NCBI RefSeq assembly: GCF_025612915.1 | Contig: NC_069115.1 | Coordinates: forward strand, 57,587,290 to 57,651,289 | Source of the DNA: Magallana angulata | Taxonomy: Eukaryota; Mollusca; Bivalvia; Ostreida; Ostreidae | Direction: 5' to 3' | DNA length: 64,000 bases | Part shown: positions 32,418 through 45,900 of the stretch, in pieces | How the letters are laid out: each line of letters opens with the position of its first letter | How positions within the stretch are numbered: position 1 is the first letter of the stretch | Made by a program: the position numbers and the translations under genes | Notes under the pieces: generated by a model | Seen by the model: the letters and a program-made list of their open reading frames with translations, nothing else | Databases searched by the model: none | Told to the model about the DNA's origin: nothing

Positions 32418-35400
32418 TATTTAAGTTAAGGCTTAATCAAGTTCGTTGTATAAACTTGATGTATTTTAGTTAAATTAATTGTAACTAAGTAACGAAAACT
32501 TTTGCAAATAACTGTACAGTAATTTAGTTTTGATAACTTATTTTTTAGTAACCTTTATTGGTCAAACACTACAATTATAATACGAAAGTTTTGTGATACC
32601 GAAAATAATATGATCAGTAAAGATGACATTTATCAGAAAAAATGGATTATATAGATATAGGTGACTTTTTTTTATTCTTTAAATAAGTAAAGGATTGTGC
32701 CGAAAAATATTCCGGTTTTGAATTCTTCGATTCCCGTGTTATATCTAGGGTGCACGGACTTTTTGGGGATTTGTTGTTTAGTTTTTCTTGAACAATCCAG
32801 AAAGATTAACCAAACTAGGTCCTCTCCCCGCAGTCGACACAAACCCTTTCTTGTTTTGATAAAGATAAACAGAAATATCTTTTCAGCGATTCCTCGAGAA
32901 AATGATACTAATACGTGGATTTTCAGATATGTGTAACATTAATAGTCCTATCTGATAAACTTTAGACTTTTAATGTAAAATGTTTGTCTTTTTGTGCGTT
33001 GAACCAAATAACTTCGTATAAGTATCACTTCAATTAATCGAAAAGATACGTAAAAACTTTAATCTTTGATCTTCAGGTTTTTTTATTTGCCAATTTCATA
33101 CTTTAAAAAATTTAAGTATCATTTTTTTCTAGGGGTATGCATGTATTTTCTATTTACCCTCTAAATTTTTACTTGCTACGTATTTCGATTGCAATCATAA
33201 AGTTAAAATAATGTCAGCCGAAATATCGCACGAATATTACTAGTGTCTTTTATTAAATCATTTTCAACTTTAGACTGAAAATTAATAAAAGACATTAGGC
33301 CTAAAATGCATGGACACGATGAACTGAAAAGTAATTATCGATTATGAAAATATGAATTAAGATCGGAGAATACCATCTAGCAAAGTATGACTCTTTTATA
33401 CTTTATAAAATAACATTTCAACTATGAAAATAGTATTCTCTAAACCAGTTTTAAACTTTTGAATTAGCAAAATACATAAATATATCACTATCATGAAAAT
33501 ATTAACCTCGCGTCCTCCAAACCCCTTATTCAACTTGAGCGAAATATTTTTGTTTACTTATCTACAATACAATTTAAAACTTCATAAATCAAACTCGGGA
33601 GTTACCAAGGTCCCGGGAGTCTGGGACACAATGAGTACTTTGTTCCACAGAGCACCGACCTACCTGGACAATTTATAATATGTCAGAGTCAATAAACAGG
33701 TGCCCGGTCAGAGAGAGAGAGAGAGAAAACAAGTGCTCGGCCTCACAGACAGTTCCAGTCCACGGCTGATTCCAATGTCCTTCAGGTTGGGTCGACACAA
33801 ACATCTTCTGGGGGAGCGAGAAATTAATACACCGAGGGCAATGACACAAACACAAATAAAACCGGTACTTAGAAACTTGTCAATTCAACATTTGTTTTTG
33901 TAAGTAAACTCTCCATTACTGTGTCTATGACAGTTGCTATTCACATAGACTTTTATTCGTATCGGAATGGTTATAGTTTTGCAGTAAGGTGTTGTTATAA
34001 AAAAATGTTTTTAATTCTCATTTCTCCTGTGTTATTTCTGCGTGTTCTGTTTTATTTGAATAAAATTGGTATTGCAATAAAAAGAATAAAATCAAATCAA
34101 GAAGACTAAAGAAGAATTCAAATTGATTGTAACCGCTGAGAAATGGCCAAATTTTCCTGATGTTCTAAGGGTCCTACATGTTTTGTAGAGAGTGCCATGA
34201 AGAACTTAAGATCCCGTTAGATGATTTGTAAACAGGAAAGGAGATATCAGACTGTGTTGACAATGAGATAGGATGCTCTCTTAAAGTGATTTTGATGTGT
34301 TAAGTGACGTCGGTCATTCGGTCAGATCATCACAAGAGACTGATAGATTAGCTCATGTCACAAGGTGCATGCCGTCCTCTACACGGTGTTTCTTCCAGTT
34401 TTCAAAACTGAATCCCCCACCACGGAAACTCTGTATTAAATTCGTAATTATTATAATTAAAGTCTACATTGATTGTATTACTAGTAAGTACAATTTTCAT
34501 GCACTGCATGTGTATATACAGTATGGTGTGTATTAGCATTGAAATCTCTGCTGGGTTATTGCAATAGTCTTGGCAGCTTTCGCTCTCAGTTTCATAATAT
34601 CCGAAACAGCAAAACAAAGATTGATTGTTTACCTTCTGCTTAAATGGTACAACACATATATTTACATTTCCATTAATGCTTCCTATGTCTTCTTATTAAG
34701 GCGATGCACCGAAGCAATACAGTGACTAGCTCAGCAACAGAACAATGGGCACCGAGGAATTAGTCACCTTATTCTCATCGTTATCAATTTGTACCTGTCT
34801 AGCTCTGAGTAACAAAAGTTGTAAAATTATGAATTTGTAATGAGGCTTTAAAGTCATCTTCATAAGAAATGGAGTCGTGCGTCATCTATTCATTCATAAA
34901 GAGATCTTTATTTTATGTAAATAAGTCTTGCTCGGTGTCTCCCTGTCAACAGATGTGTACTGGAGGCTTGTCAAATCGGAAAACCAAGAAATTAATAAAA
35001 CCAAGGTTAATTTGTTGGGATACGGCTCGCTTACAAATACAGTATTTGCATTTGTTGTTGTAATATGTGCATATTTTATTGAAGATTGTGTGCGTCTATT
35101 GCAGGCAAAGTCAGAACATTTGTCATCAAGAAAAATAATATTGTTTTCTGTATCTTTAATCTGCATTTATCTTTACCACGCATTTGAATATTTGCTCTTT
35201 AATTTAAAAAGAAACAATATACCAAAATTTAGAAAAAGATTTCTAGATAAGTTAAGAACTTCCAAAGAGGTTTATTTGAAAACCATGATATATAGACAAC
35301 ATTTAAATCAAATGAATGTGCTTGCAGATTTCGCCTACATCTTATATAGGAACCGACAAAGTACAAAATAGCGTCAATATTTTCCCAATTTTAGCACACC

Positions 35401-35610
35401 ATTCTATGCTTAAAGAGAAATTTTTTCATATTTGTTCAGCTTAAGAGCCTTGTTTGTTTTCGAAATTTAAAAAAATGACGTTTTTTATGTAAATGTCTGT
35501 GTTGTGATGGCTGTCAACGCAAGTAAAATCCAATGTAGGCAGACGTTGTCACGTGATCTAGATAACAGGTAGGAAGCACCTGTCAATCACCGGACGTGTC
35601 GAGAGACCTT
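32418..35610. other. Gene-poor stretch with one unexplained open frame
   Basis: The frame at about 34950-35371 is open for some 140 codons with two hydrophobic segments (around TVFAFVVVICAYFI and IILFSVSLICIYLY) and a basic C-terminal part. It has no ATG near its start, though an AG acceptor (CTGTCAACAG) lies at about 34951. It could be a lone exon or chance. A short GA tract lies at 33712-33726. Nothing else was supported. Confidence 0.3.
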
Positions 35611-35620
35611 TATATATAAA
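35611..35620 (+). promoter_or_regulatory. TATA box of adaptor-like gene 1
   Basis: TATATATAAA lies 90 bp upstream of the ATG at 35701. Just upstream are an E-box-like CACGTG (about 35552) and a facing pair ACAGGT and ACCTGT (about 35566-35584). The two other genes of the cluster have TATA boxes at nearly the same distance. Confidence 0.6.
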
Positions 35621-35700
35621 GCTTTACAGGTAATCCAAATCACATTGATGAATTTTAACTCCAGTAAAATCAAACCGTCTCGATAACTAAATAGTTTATA

Positions 35701-36660
35701 ATGGAAGACAAATCTTCTATAGACAGAATAACTGAGGCTCTGTCCCTACTCAAATCCGATCTGGTGAGTATACATTATACAGTCTTCCATCAAGTTGTGA
35801 TTGAAAAACGTCCAAAATATCTTACACTGCCAACATTTGAACTATGACACGTGTTTTTTTTCCTTACTTTTTTCGTATTAATTTCAATTGTGTATCTGGA
35901 CTTTTATTAAAACTTTTGAACTATTCCTTATTTATGGCGTAAGCCAAACAGAGATCGTCTTCACTGTTGTTGTTGTCTTGTAGATGGAAATGAGGAGCCA
36001 AGATGTCAAACTGATGCGACAACTAATCTCTATCAACACCACAATAGGTAGGATCACCAACAAGGGGCCCCGGGTCGCAGGCGCCGTCACCAGGAGTGCA
36101 AGCTTCGGCTCCATGAAGCGCCCTACCCTAGACCGGATGCAGGGCAAGAAAACGACGGACATCGTTTGTAACCTGAAGAACCCACTGGTCAGACACAGGA
36201 GCGCCCCACTGGTGGTGGAACTCCGCAGGAGCGAGGCCTTCGACCACAGCTTTGATGGTAAATAATTGACTATTCAACTATTCAGCTTCTTGATTAACTA
36301 ACTACTGTTTGTTAACATTGTCTTGTTCAATATTGTTTCCATGTTGTTTTGTTGATTTCAAATTGCTGTGAATTGTTGAATAAAATAGTAACCTTAACGT
36401 TCATTTTGGTTGCAGAATCTGAGGAGGAGTTAGCAGGTTCCCCCTTTGAGTCTGAGAGTGACCTGGAATCTCTGGGTGGGTCAACTTCCTCACTGTCCCC
36501 GGAAACCCCTAGAAAGTGCCCCCTATCCTACATGAGGCCCCTCCCCGAGGAGGAGGACGTGGACGAGAAGAAGTACTACGGGATTCTGATGAAGAACATT
36601 AAGTTATGGAAGTACTCCCAGGAATCGGTCAGTAGCTCGTGTGGCTCTGACAGTTCATGA
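35701..36660 (+). CDS. LURAP1/FAM89-like leucine-rich adaptor, paralogue 1
   Basis: 193 aa in three exons (35701-35763, 35984-36257, 36416-36660), GT-AG, phases 0 and 1. The N-terminus has a leucine-heptad block (SIDRITEALSLLKSDL, then MRSQDVKLMRQLISIN). This is the kind of short adaptor helix found in vertebrate LURAP1 and FAM89 proteins, which link MRCK kinase to MYO18A in actomyosin control. The middle is Ser/Arg-rich, followed by an acidic Ser-rich segment and a C-terminal motif YYGILMKNIKLWKYSQ shared with paralogue 3. AATAAA at 37280-37285 is a likely poly(A) signal. Family assignment rests on the N-terminal pattern only; the exon structure and the shared motifs make the gene itself secure. 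Confidence 0.75.
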
Positions 36661-37629
36661 TATTACTTAGAGGGGAGAATGGGAAACTGAATGCTTCTTG
36701 TGAAGGGACTAATTGAAATCCTGTGCCGCAAATTAAACATCTCCTCCACAACGCAAAATGTTTATAATGAAGTTATTAACATGATTTTGTTCTAAACGAA
36801 ATCTATATCGGAGGACTGGTTTGTTTACCGGGGAAATAATTTCATAAAATATCCTTCATACTTGTTATTAGGATATTGTTCCATCTAAATATATACCGGA
36901 GAACTACTTGATTTTTACGGAGGAAATTATGTGATAGAATATGATTTTTTTTACAAATATCACTGCCATTTCATAGTCATGTAAAGCAGTCCGTGTAGTG
37001 AGGAAATTGTCTCTCTGGTTTTTTTTTAGTTACACTAATTAACACCAGGTTGTAATTTGCCAGATGACATAAATTAGCATTTAGAGTGGGATGTGACGTG
37101 AATCCTGTCCATCTATTGAGAGAAGAAACATTTGCATTGAATTTGAAAGTCCGTGTGTCATAATTGTGCGTCAGTTGAATTTGTGTTTAAATGGCGGTGC
37201 TCCTTTTTTTATATTATATTTATTCATTTTATGTACTGTTTTACAATTGTTGATGTTTATACAACTTGTTATGAAGAAAAATAAATCTCTTTAAATCTTC
37301 AAATGTATCTTTGATGTTGTCTTGATAAATGCAGGATGTATTGACAAATTCTGTAGTAGCTATGACAGACTGACAAATATCCCTGTATAAATTAATAAGA
37401 AGCTGCTGTTATGCCCCTATCACTGGGATACATAAGAATTGTTCCTTTAATTATAGAAAAAGCACATCCTGATTTTCTGGTGAGGGGAAATTATCAGAAT
37501 TACCGCATACTTTTCTTGCTGCGGTCGGCAGGGTATTTGGAAAGTTATATACTTTCATTTACAGCGCATCATATCGCAAAAAAAGTTGGGCCTTGGAATA
37601 AAAATTGAGTCATTACATTGCATCATCAT
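36661..37629. other. 3' UTR of paralogue 1 and spacer
   Basis: Runs from the stop codon to the AATAAA at 37280-37285 (about 0.6 kb of 3' UTR), then intergenic DNA. Confidence 0.5.
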
Positions 37630-37816
37630 ACGATTACATAGACATTACATAGACATTACATAGACATTACATAGACATTACATAGCCATTCCATAGACAT
37701 TACATAGCCATTACATAGACATTACATAGACATTACATAGACATTACATAGACATTATAGGAATAAGCTGAGAGATCGATTACATAGACATTATAGGAAT
37801 AAGCTGAGAGATCTGA
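37630..37816. repeat. 11-bp tandem repeat with duplicated end
   Basis: Units of ACATTACATAG, with a few variants (CCATTCCATAG), fill about 37632-37760. The segment GATTACATAGACATTATAGG plus AATAAGCTGAGAGATC then occurs twice in tandem at the 3' side. Confidence 0.8.
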
Positions 37817-40800
37817 ATGAGGTGTAGAACGTTTATCATTAAACTCTTCTAATCGACTCCCCCCATTGTACGCAATTCATACCCACTCTTCACTCTCTTT
37901 TGAGGGGTTATGTCACAAATACCCATAATTTCGGGGCACGTTTGTCCGTAAACACTTCAAGTAGCTAAATAGCGGATAAGGTTAGCGGGGAAGGTCCCTG
38001 TAGATAGGGCGGATGCATTGACGACATGTAATTGGTGTTTCCAGGTCCCGGACCGTGTTACAACAGAGTGTGAATCACGCCCATGTCACCTGTCCCTCAG
38101 CAAGGTCAAGGGTCAACAGGTGCGCTCAGGTCGACTTCCATTCCAAACACGAGTGTAGCTTTTTTTAGGTTGGTACATCCTTAATCGTAACAATCTTAAT
38201 TTAGGGCAACGGGCTATATCCGTTGTTCGCCGAATTTTTGTGTTTGATTTAGATAGATTCGATTTGAAAAAATAACTTTTATGGAATATATTTGTTTTAT
38301 TTCATTTCCATAATGTACAGGTAATTTTTTTTTTTGAAAATCAACGTTAAGAATATGATAAACTTAGATTAGTTCTTTGATTTTATTTAGCCAACCTTCT
38401 TTTTCCAAAATAAAATGCTTTTAGGCGATCTTTACCGCTAAGTATTCAAATATTCTTAATATCAAAATGAACTTGTTTTAAGTAATGGATAAAACAACAA
38501 AAAATATTTCAAACATCAGAAGTAAGTTAAACCAATGTCAAACAGCTACTAGAACATCTAAAAGGCACTCAATACAAATTACTCATGTTCATCCTCTCAT
38601 TACATTGACTAATTACAAAAATCAAAAGATTGATATTTTTTGAAATCCATTAAATTTTTTATCGATGCATTTAATCATCATCAAGGTAACCGCACACCAC
38701 GAGACTTTTACCTGAATCTTTCATGTTACCTGTATGGGAAGTAATTACAGGTGTGTATATATCCAGGTAAAATCTCTGGTCTACGCCAGGTAACCAGCCG
38801 ACGACCGGCCTCGATTTGTTGGCCATTTCTCTTGACGAACAAGGGCCTGCTATTGACGTAACTCATATTCATGCGTATATCATTTTTCAAATATGAAACA
38901 TTTTAAAAAAATGAAAATATGATTGATGCATTTTGAAAATATACAAAGATAAAATATGAGTGGTTATTTATGGTTAAAGTGCATTGCTTATGATTAATAT
39001 TTAATCTCCTTTTAAAGATGTAATTCTTTGTCTTGTATTATCATCAATCATCTTAAAATATCCCGCATAAAACACAGAATATGATCAGAAATCATATTTA
39101 AATCTTTAATACATGTACCACGTTTCTTAACAACAACCCCCACCACAAAAAAGAAAAAAAATTACACGATATAAAAATTGAAAGCATGTATCAAATGATA
39201 AAAAATGCATTTACGTACAGCCTGATACAGTATTCAAATAGAGAGCATGCCATTTATTTATCTTTCCAAGGGCCTTATGCTATATGCAGGACTCATTTAA
39301 TTCTCTACAGTAACCTTTATTTATGGAATTTTTGTAAGCATGAAGTACGTTCTTTTCGTATGATAATTTCCATATTTTACTGTCTTAAATTCTTCACATT
39401 TAAATGTGCATCATTTTGTTCTCTGTGAAGAAGTGAAAAGAACGAAAAGAGTGAAGAAACACGTTTGCAAATGCATGCCTCCGTACACTTCGCCGTGATT
39501 TAGCTGTTCTGTTATGATGTGGACCAGGTCCCCTCTCCCTCAGGTAGACAGGTACAAACAGGTGAGGAACACTCCTGTCCTTGCTAGCGTTTTTAAATAG
39601 ATACCCATTCGATACAATCAAATTTATCAAAAAAAATGTAACCCCATTTAAATATTTCAAACATTCCCATCATATTCCATAAAGTTCGTATTAAAAAACC
39701 ATTCATCATTTTATACGTACGATGATAAAGCGCAAATTAATTGTCATATACATCTAAACTTACCGAAACTAAATCCCGAATCATTCTGTGCTGTGTTAAT
39801 AATTGTCTACTCAGGTAATTCATATCTTTAATCCATAAATAAGATTTAAATCTCTGATTTGATTTTGTAATCAAAATAGATCATATACCTTGACACGTTA
39901 TTCGGGTGTAAGGGGCCTGGGTCCTAGGTCAGGTCGGTACGGACCATACACCTGGACAGGAACAATGCAACAGGTCGCGTGCTGAAACATTGACCTCCGA
40001 CCTCGGCCTCGGGTCACACTAAACAATCTACAATTCTTCATTTAGACTAAAAATCACATTCAACTTATTTACTAAACACGTAAAATTTTATGTTTGAAAT
40101 ATATGTATTTCGCCTTGTTTAACATTACTGTGTGATAAAATATATGGAAATGACATTGCAATAAAGTTAAAACTTAAGAGGTTACTCTGTATCATGAAAT
40201 TGTATACATTTGTTTATATGATTTAATCACTCAACAGTTGTGTTTGTGATGTCAGGGTATTTCTACAACCGTCTAAAGTGAAAAAATCTCTTTTTTGGTA
40301 CCTGTTTAATTTTATAAAAATTAAGGCATTACCTGTATGAATATATCAAACTTCAACCTTAGAGATCAGTCACCTTAATTAGTTTTTACTCTGAGCATAA
40401 GGTTACATACACCAGTGTTAGGTTATAGGTTATTTAGGTTATGTGTTATCTTTCTTGTTCAAAAGAATGTAAAAAATTGGTAGAGGCGTTAAGAATACGA
40501 TTAATCACTAAAACCTACATGGTACTCAATATATAAATTTTAATTTAAATTAAACTTCAATTTTAAAAGATATAGACAAATAAAGCGTTTATTTAAAAAG
40601 ACTTTGAAAGATAAGTTTAAATCGTCAACATTCCTACCGACATATTTCAATAACCTTATTAACCTCTTTATCTCTTTTCAACAAATATATTTCAATTTTT
40701 CATGAGTAAATAAAAAGCGAGTTTCGGTTCGATCGATTTCAACAATTAATCGATAAATGCAGACATTAACCGCCTATCACCGAGTGTGTCACACTTTGTT

Positions 40801-42153
40801 GCTCTCTCCTATGTAACCTATGGGGTAGGAAGTAAAAAAACACACTCGGAGAACACTAAACCAAATAAAAAATCGTTTAAAACCACGAAATAGGTCGGAA
40901 TAACTTTATTTGATATTTAATCCTCGGGGCACTCACCCCTTTTTTTTAATATAACCACAGAAATTGTCGGGTGATAACCAAAGCCTTTTACCCAAAGTAT
41001 ATTACATTATATTATCACGATGAAGAAATAAAAATAGATATGCGTAAAAAATAAATGTGCATCAGAAAGAACAGTGATTCAATTTAGGAACGGAAAGAGC
41101 TTTTAACTTTGTTTACTCCATTTGAGTATTTTGTAAACTTGATAATACACACAATCACCGGTTTAAAGTTGGGGTAGTAATTTCTGAATTGAGCAAGATT
41201 TGTTTTCGCAAAATAAAAAAAAAGATTTTTCTTTTTGTCAGTGTCAGAGTGCCACGCTGCGAACAAAAGCCACAAGTTTACCTAGAATTTACAAATTTAG
41301 AATAGGTGAGAGTACATGTTTCAAAACATGAACGTCAGGATTCCATAATAGATTGATACACTGCACACAATGAAGTGGTAGAAATAACGCCGAATGAGAA
41401 AGGGATAAACTTGCATTAAATTTTGTCTAAATTTAAAATTTGTCAATTTATATTTGCTTTAAATATTTTCACGTCAAGACACACTTAACGAACGGTTCAG
41501 AACACCCTCTGTTTCACAAACTGATTGACGATGAAACCTGTAATACATCATGAAAACAAATTTTTCTGAAATCTCATCTTCGCTAGCCAAGGGTTTCTGA
41601 TCCGCACCGCTTCTCAGAAACTCTTGGCTAGCGAAGATGCTGAAATCTCTGTATTGTTCAATTAAATATAATTTCAAATATTGTTTCACAGATTGAATGA
41701 TTGATTCAATGTTGATTTAAATTCGCGGCGAAAATATTCCATTATAAAACGATTACGTCAAAATGTCTGTTGACTTGAATGTACCTCTTGCAAGTATACT
41801 ATAGATTATATTCAGAACGACATTTGTCCATTCATAGTCATGCTCTGTACCATATTTTTCTCACTTGAAACGACATGCATAATAGCAATTATTTAACAAT
41901 CAAATTGCAACTGTATGATAATTCGGACTGAGTACCAAAAGAACCCCTTCAATACTTATGGTCCGATGTGGCGGGAATTCAATCCCCGACAAACAGTTTG
42001 GGCTCCCCGTCGCCTCCTGTCACACAAATAACAATGGTGGACGGTCATTCGATACTGGTGTGTGCAGAAAATCAAAGGAACCACCAGTGGGGGTGCATAC
42101 TGCGACAACATTTTGTTGTTTTTCACTCTCAATCATGCGTTTCACTCAATATT
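37817..42153. other. Intergenic region between paralogues 1 and 2; candidate regulatory blocks
   Basis: No gene was supported over 4.3 kb. GC-richer blocks at about 38040-38160, 38700-38830, 39515-39590 and 39900-40015 are crowded with CAGGT/ACCTG motifs. One block (38106-38118) has AGGTCAAGGGTCA, a direct repeat spaced by one base of the type bound by RXR/HNF4-class nuclear receptors. These may be enhancers. A foldback lies at 41576-41639. Confidence 0.35.
41576..41639. repeat. 64-bp foldback flanked by 10-bp direct repeats
   Basis: ATCTTCGCTAGCCAAG...GTTTCTGA faces TCAGAAAC...CTTGGCTAGCGAAGAT, with about 24 of 25 bases pairing around a 13-nt loop. CTGAAATCTC sits directly on both sides (41566-41575 and 41640-41649), a perfect 10-bp candidate target duplication. 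Near-perfect arms suggest a young insertion or strong selection on the hairpin. Confidence 0.65.
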
Positions 42154-42161
42154 TATAAATA
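42154..42161 (+). promoter_or_regulatory. TATA box of adaptor-like gene 2
   Basis: TATAAATA lies 107 bp upstream of the ATG at 42261, the same arrangement as in paralogues 1 and 3. Confidence 0.5.
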
Positions 42162-42260
42162 CTAATCTGGTCCGTTATGTAAACTATAACAATATTGTAT
42201 CATACAGAGTTGACATTTATCAGCCAAGGATAAGTATACTACCCCCGGTAAAGCATCAAA

Positions 42261-42929
42261 ATGGATTACACGTCGAAGGATTTGAGCAAATTCGAAGTCA
42301 TAAAACATGAGCTGGTGAGAACTTTTTATTTTGCAACAATCAAGATAAGCTTATGTATCTTTAGTGACTACAGAACCAATAACAAATGTAAACTCAGACT
42401 GAAATTTAAACAATTTTAGTGCGCTTTTGCAGTTTAGAGATAAAGACATGTACTAGTAATTTTTATTTGATTCCAAACGAATAGGACAGCATCAAAGAGC
42501 AGGAGGAGCACCTCATGGAAAACTTCCTACAGATTAGCAGGCGCATTCAGAGAGCGGCATCGTCCCCACTTCCGGTCCCTCGACTACTTCCGGATCAGGC
42601 CTTTATCTGTAGACATGGTCACATCAACTGTCTGGGGTTGTACGGAAATAAGGAGGACTCAATGAATTGGAGACTTGCTACACCAACAGAGATATTGTCA
42701 AAATCCTTGAAAAATCTCGAAGGTACGAAAAAAATATCATATCTACTTAAGTAGATTTAAATTTCAAATGAATGGAAGATATGCTCCTTTTGCTTAAACC
42801 TGATGGAAGACATATGTTTACCTCCTTTAAAAACTATTATCTTTTATTCCAGAAATCATAAGCTCCCTTGAAGACATGAGTATTAGAGAGTCTTCAGACG
42901 TTTCTTGCTTAGGCCACGACTCTGACTGA
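42261..42929 (+). CDS. LURAP1/FAM89-like adaptor, divergent paralogue 2
   Basis: 122 aa in three exons (42261-42314, 42485-42722, 42853-42929), GT-AG, with the same intron phases (0 and 1) as paralogue 1. The first exon again ends at a helix finishing in -HEL (paralogues 1 and 3 end -SDL and -KEL) right before the intron. The second exon opens with DSIKEQEEHLMENFLQI, matching the Leu-heptad position of the sister genes. The YxGILM...KLWKYSQ motif of the other two is absent; instead there is a Cys/His-containing middle (FICRHGHINCLGL) and a Ser/Asp-rich end. It is probably a diverged member with an altered partner. Function is inferred from its sisters only. Confidence 0.65.
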
Positions 42930-45900
42930 ATTCACTCTGTTTCTAAACAAAAGTTCCTTGTAACTTAACCAAAGGTCCAATATGTTCATCTCAAACAAAG
43001 ACGACGAAAGATGTGCGTTGCTATTGGAGACACGTATTCCTTTTCGATTACTGGACAGTGTTGCATTCGACAAGGTGTTGCCAAAACAGGATTTGTATGG
43101 TGTCTGTAATTCAACGTGTAGCTTCTTAATCCGTAATAATATATTTTGTAGTTTATCAAACACATGCTTTATTATTAAAGTTAACCAGCTTTATCGGCCA
43201 GACTGAGCGTTTGATTTCAGACATCAAACAGCATTAGTTTTAGCGTTGCCATTGTTAGATCTTGTACCTAACCGATTTCCGGCTCAGCGCCATCTGTGAG
43301 GAATTATGACTGGTAGAACTATATAGTCAACTTTTTTAAAGATTGAATGGTACAGCTGTATTACCTATACCTAAATTCTGATAATAAATTGGTTAAAAGA
43401 AATAAATCGCTGTATAAATTACAATGAAATTTTAACACGGGTTGTGCACACACAAATTAAATAAACAGTACTTAACGCATGTGGATTGTCAGTACATGGA
43501 AAATGTACATGGTCAGTGATTAATACCCCTATGATAAACAAATAAATTGCATATATTTTACTTTCACAACATAATCAAACAATCGAAAGGTATATTGTCT
43601 ATGTTGGTCAAATACATAAATGTTGCATGTTGTTTTAATTTGGCAGTCTTAGATACTGCACCGATTTGACATGATCCGGAAAGAGCAAGTTGTTTGTATA
43701 TTGCAGGTTGCTCATATAAAACATTGCATGTTGCGAGCTGTAATGTATTTAATAAAGAAACCTAATGGTCAGATGCGAATGAAATATAAAAACTCAAGAA
43801 AAGGAACAGTGATTTAGGTACGTGGTCCACAAACATCAGTTCAAAGCAATATTTGATGAATACAGGCCATGTGTTTTTGTTAAATCATTCATTATCATTC
43901 ATTCAATATAGACCGTGTGTTTATGTTCAACCATTCATTTTCTTCATGAAACGTTTTCACGTGAACTTTCAGTGTCCATTGTTACATAATTTCTACGTGC
44001 AGATCACGTGGTACCGTTTGATCGTGCCCCGCACCACTGAGTGCCCGGGAGGAATGCTGGGGGACCCTGTCTGTGTCAGAGAGTACTTTTGAGGGGGGAT
44101 TGTACTTATCTTAGTCGTCAAAACACTTAACACAGTCTGGGGTCGTGTTTCATAACACTTTTACTTAGATGTCACCCCCTACTGGTTGGTAAAACAAAAG
44201 AGATTTAGAGTCTACTGTGACGTCATTGCCAACAAAATGGCTGATTGCGACTCAAGATAACGGGGCTATTTTGTCCTGAAAGTCCATCAGGGGAACATAG
44301 ATTTTGGAGATTAAGTCAAATAAATTTATTTCAAAACAAAGGCATGTTTTTTCCTGAGACTTAAGTAGTGTTTTTTCGTGCAACTCTAATTCCCTTCATG
44401 AGGAAAGGAAAAGAAAAGAAAGACATTTATATTTGAAATATATTGCAGGGGATCGAGATGTCTTTGTGCAGTTCAGTGACTAATACTGAACAATTCAAAA
44501 ACGATGCTACATATTAAATGGAGGGATACTCATTATATGTATACTTACCAATCATTTACGATTGTTAAAAACATTCTTAGGGTAACACGTATTTGATTAT
44601 GAAGAGGAGTGAACAATTTTCCTGTTTTAATTTATCAGATTTAATTTTCGTGTTTATACGACATAAAAATACACAGATGTAAACAAAGATCAGAATTTAA
44701 TGGAGCTACGTTGCAGATAAAGTCACTCAATATCCTTTTAACCTTTCCTAATCACTCATCACTCCCTGTTTTTTAATAGATTTACTTTATTTCAAAACGA
44801 AAACATTAAACCATGGATGTACATTTGTAAGTGGAATTGAAAAAGGAAATTGAATGTTATTGATTCTAAAAAGTTCATTGCGTACCTTTTAAAAACAGTT
44901 TAATTGAAAACACTTATTTTTTGTCGAGCATAAATTTGTAACAAATTGAAGTTGGTTAAGCAGAACTTTTAAAAACAAATCGATTTAAATTTAAATTTAC
45001 ACTACACCTTACATACAAGTATGTGCAGCATATTGCATACTTGTTTCAATACACAAAAATACATTAAAAAATATTAAATGCAATGTTATTCCTAGCTATA
45101 ACAATTTCCAAAAACTTACTTTTTTACGCCTGTAACACTATCTTTAATTTTAAATAATGGTATATGTTGTATTATATTAGAAGAATGGATAAAACCATGT
45201 CGGTGTCTGTATACAGGTGAATCTGAATTGTTCAGTAATTGCGCAAAGTAATATCATTTGTCTTTTGATTGCAAATATTTTTCCTGAATCAAATACACTA
45301 AATTTTTGGAAATTTTATTTTGGTTGACAAATACTCTTAACAATATTGTTGCGCTTTTTCATAAAGTTGTGTTCGTGTATAAAGTTAATTGAATTGAAAA
45401 TGAACTGGCTTCAATATTATGACACGAAGAAATCAATCCATCGATATCAGAAGTTTGCATTTTTTTCGTTCGCTAAAAAAATGAAAATGTTTAAGATGCG
45501 TATTTTTACAATTGTTCCTTGTTGTTTTCAAAACATTGCAAAAAGTTATATGACATGCAATCTTTTTTCAAGAAAAAAATTCTTGTAATACGATATTTCC
45601 CCGTAATCTTATTGCGTCATTATTTCTCCGGCTGTTTGTGATACCCGGATTTATAGACCATCATACTTGCACTATTCAGCTCCCCTCATTGTTTTACGAT
45701 TGTGTTTTGTAATTGGCAAATGTTGGATTTTAATAAAACTTAAGGAGGCACTCTCGTCTGAAGTTGACACCCGTGTTCTATTGTGATTTTCATTATCGCG
45801 GGAAGCTTACATAACCATAGCAACAGGTTTTTACCCCTAATTCCCGTCTTACTCCCCCAATTGACAAGGTGCAACTCGTTCAATAAATTGGACCCTTCGA

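Noticed and set aside
37626-37760. CRISPR-like regular repeats
   Set aside because: Units are contiguous 11-mers without spacers, in a eukaryotic setting; a simple tandem repeat.
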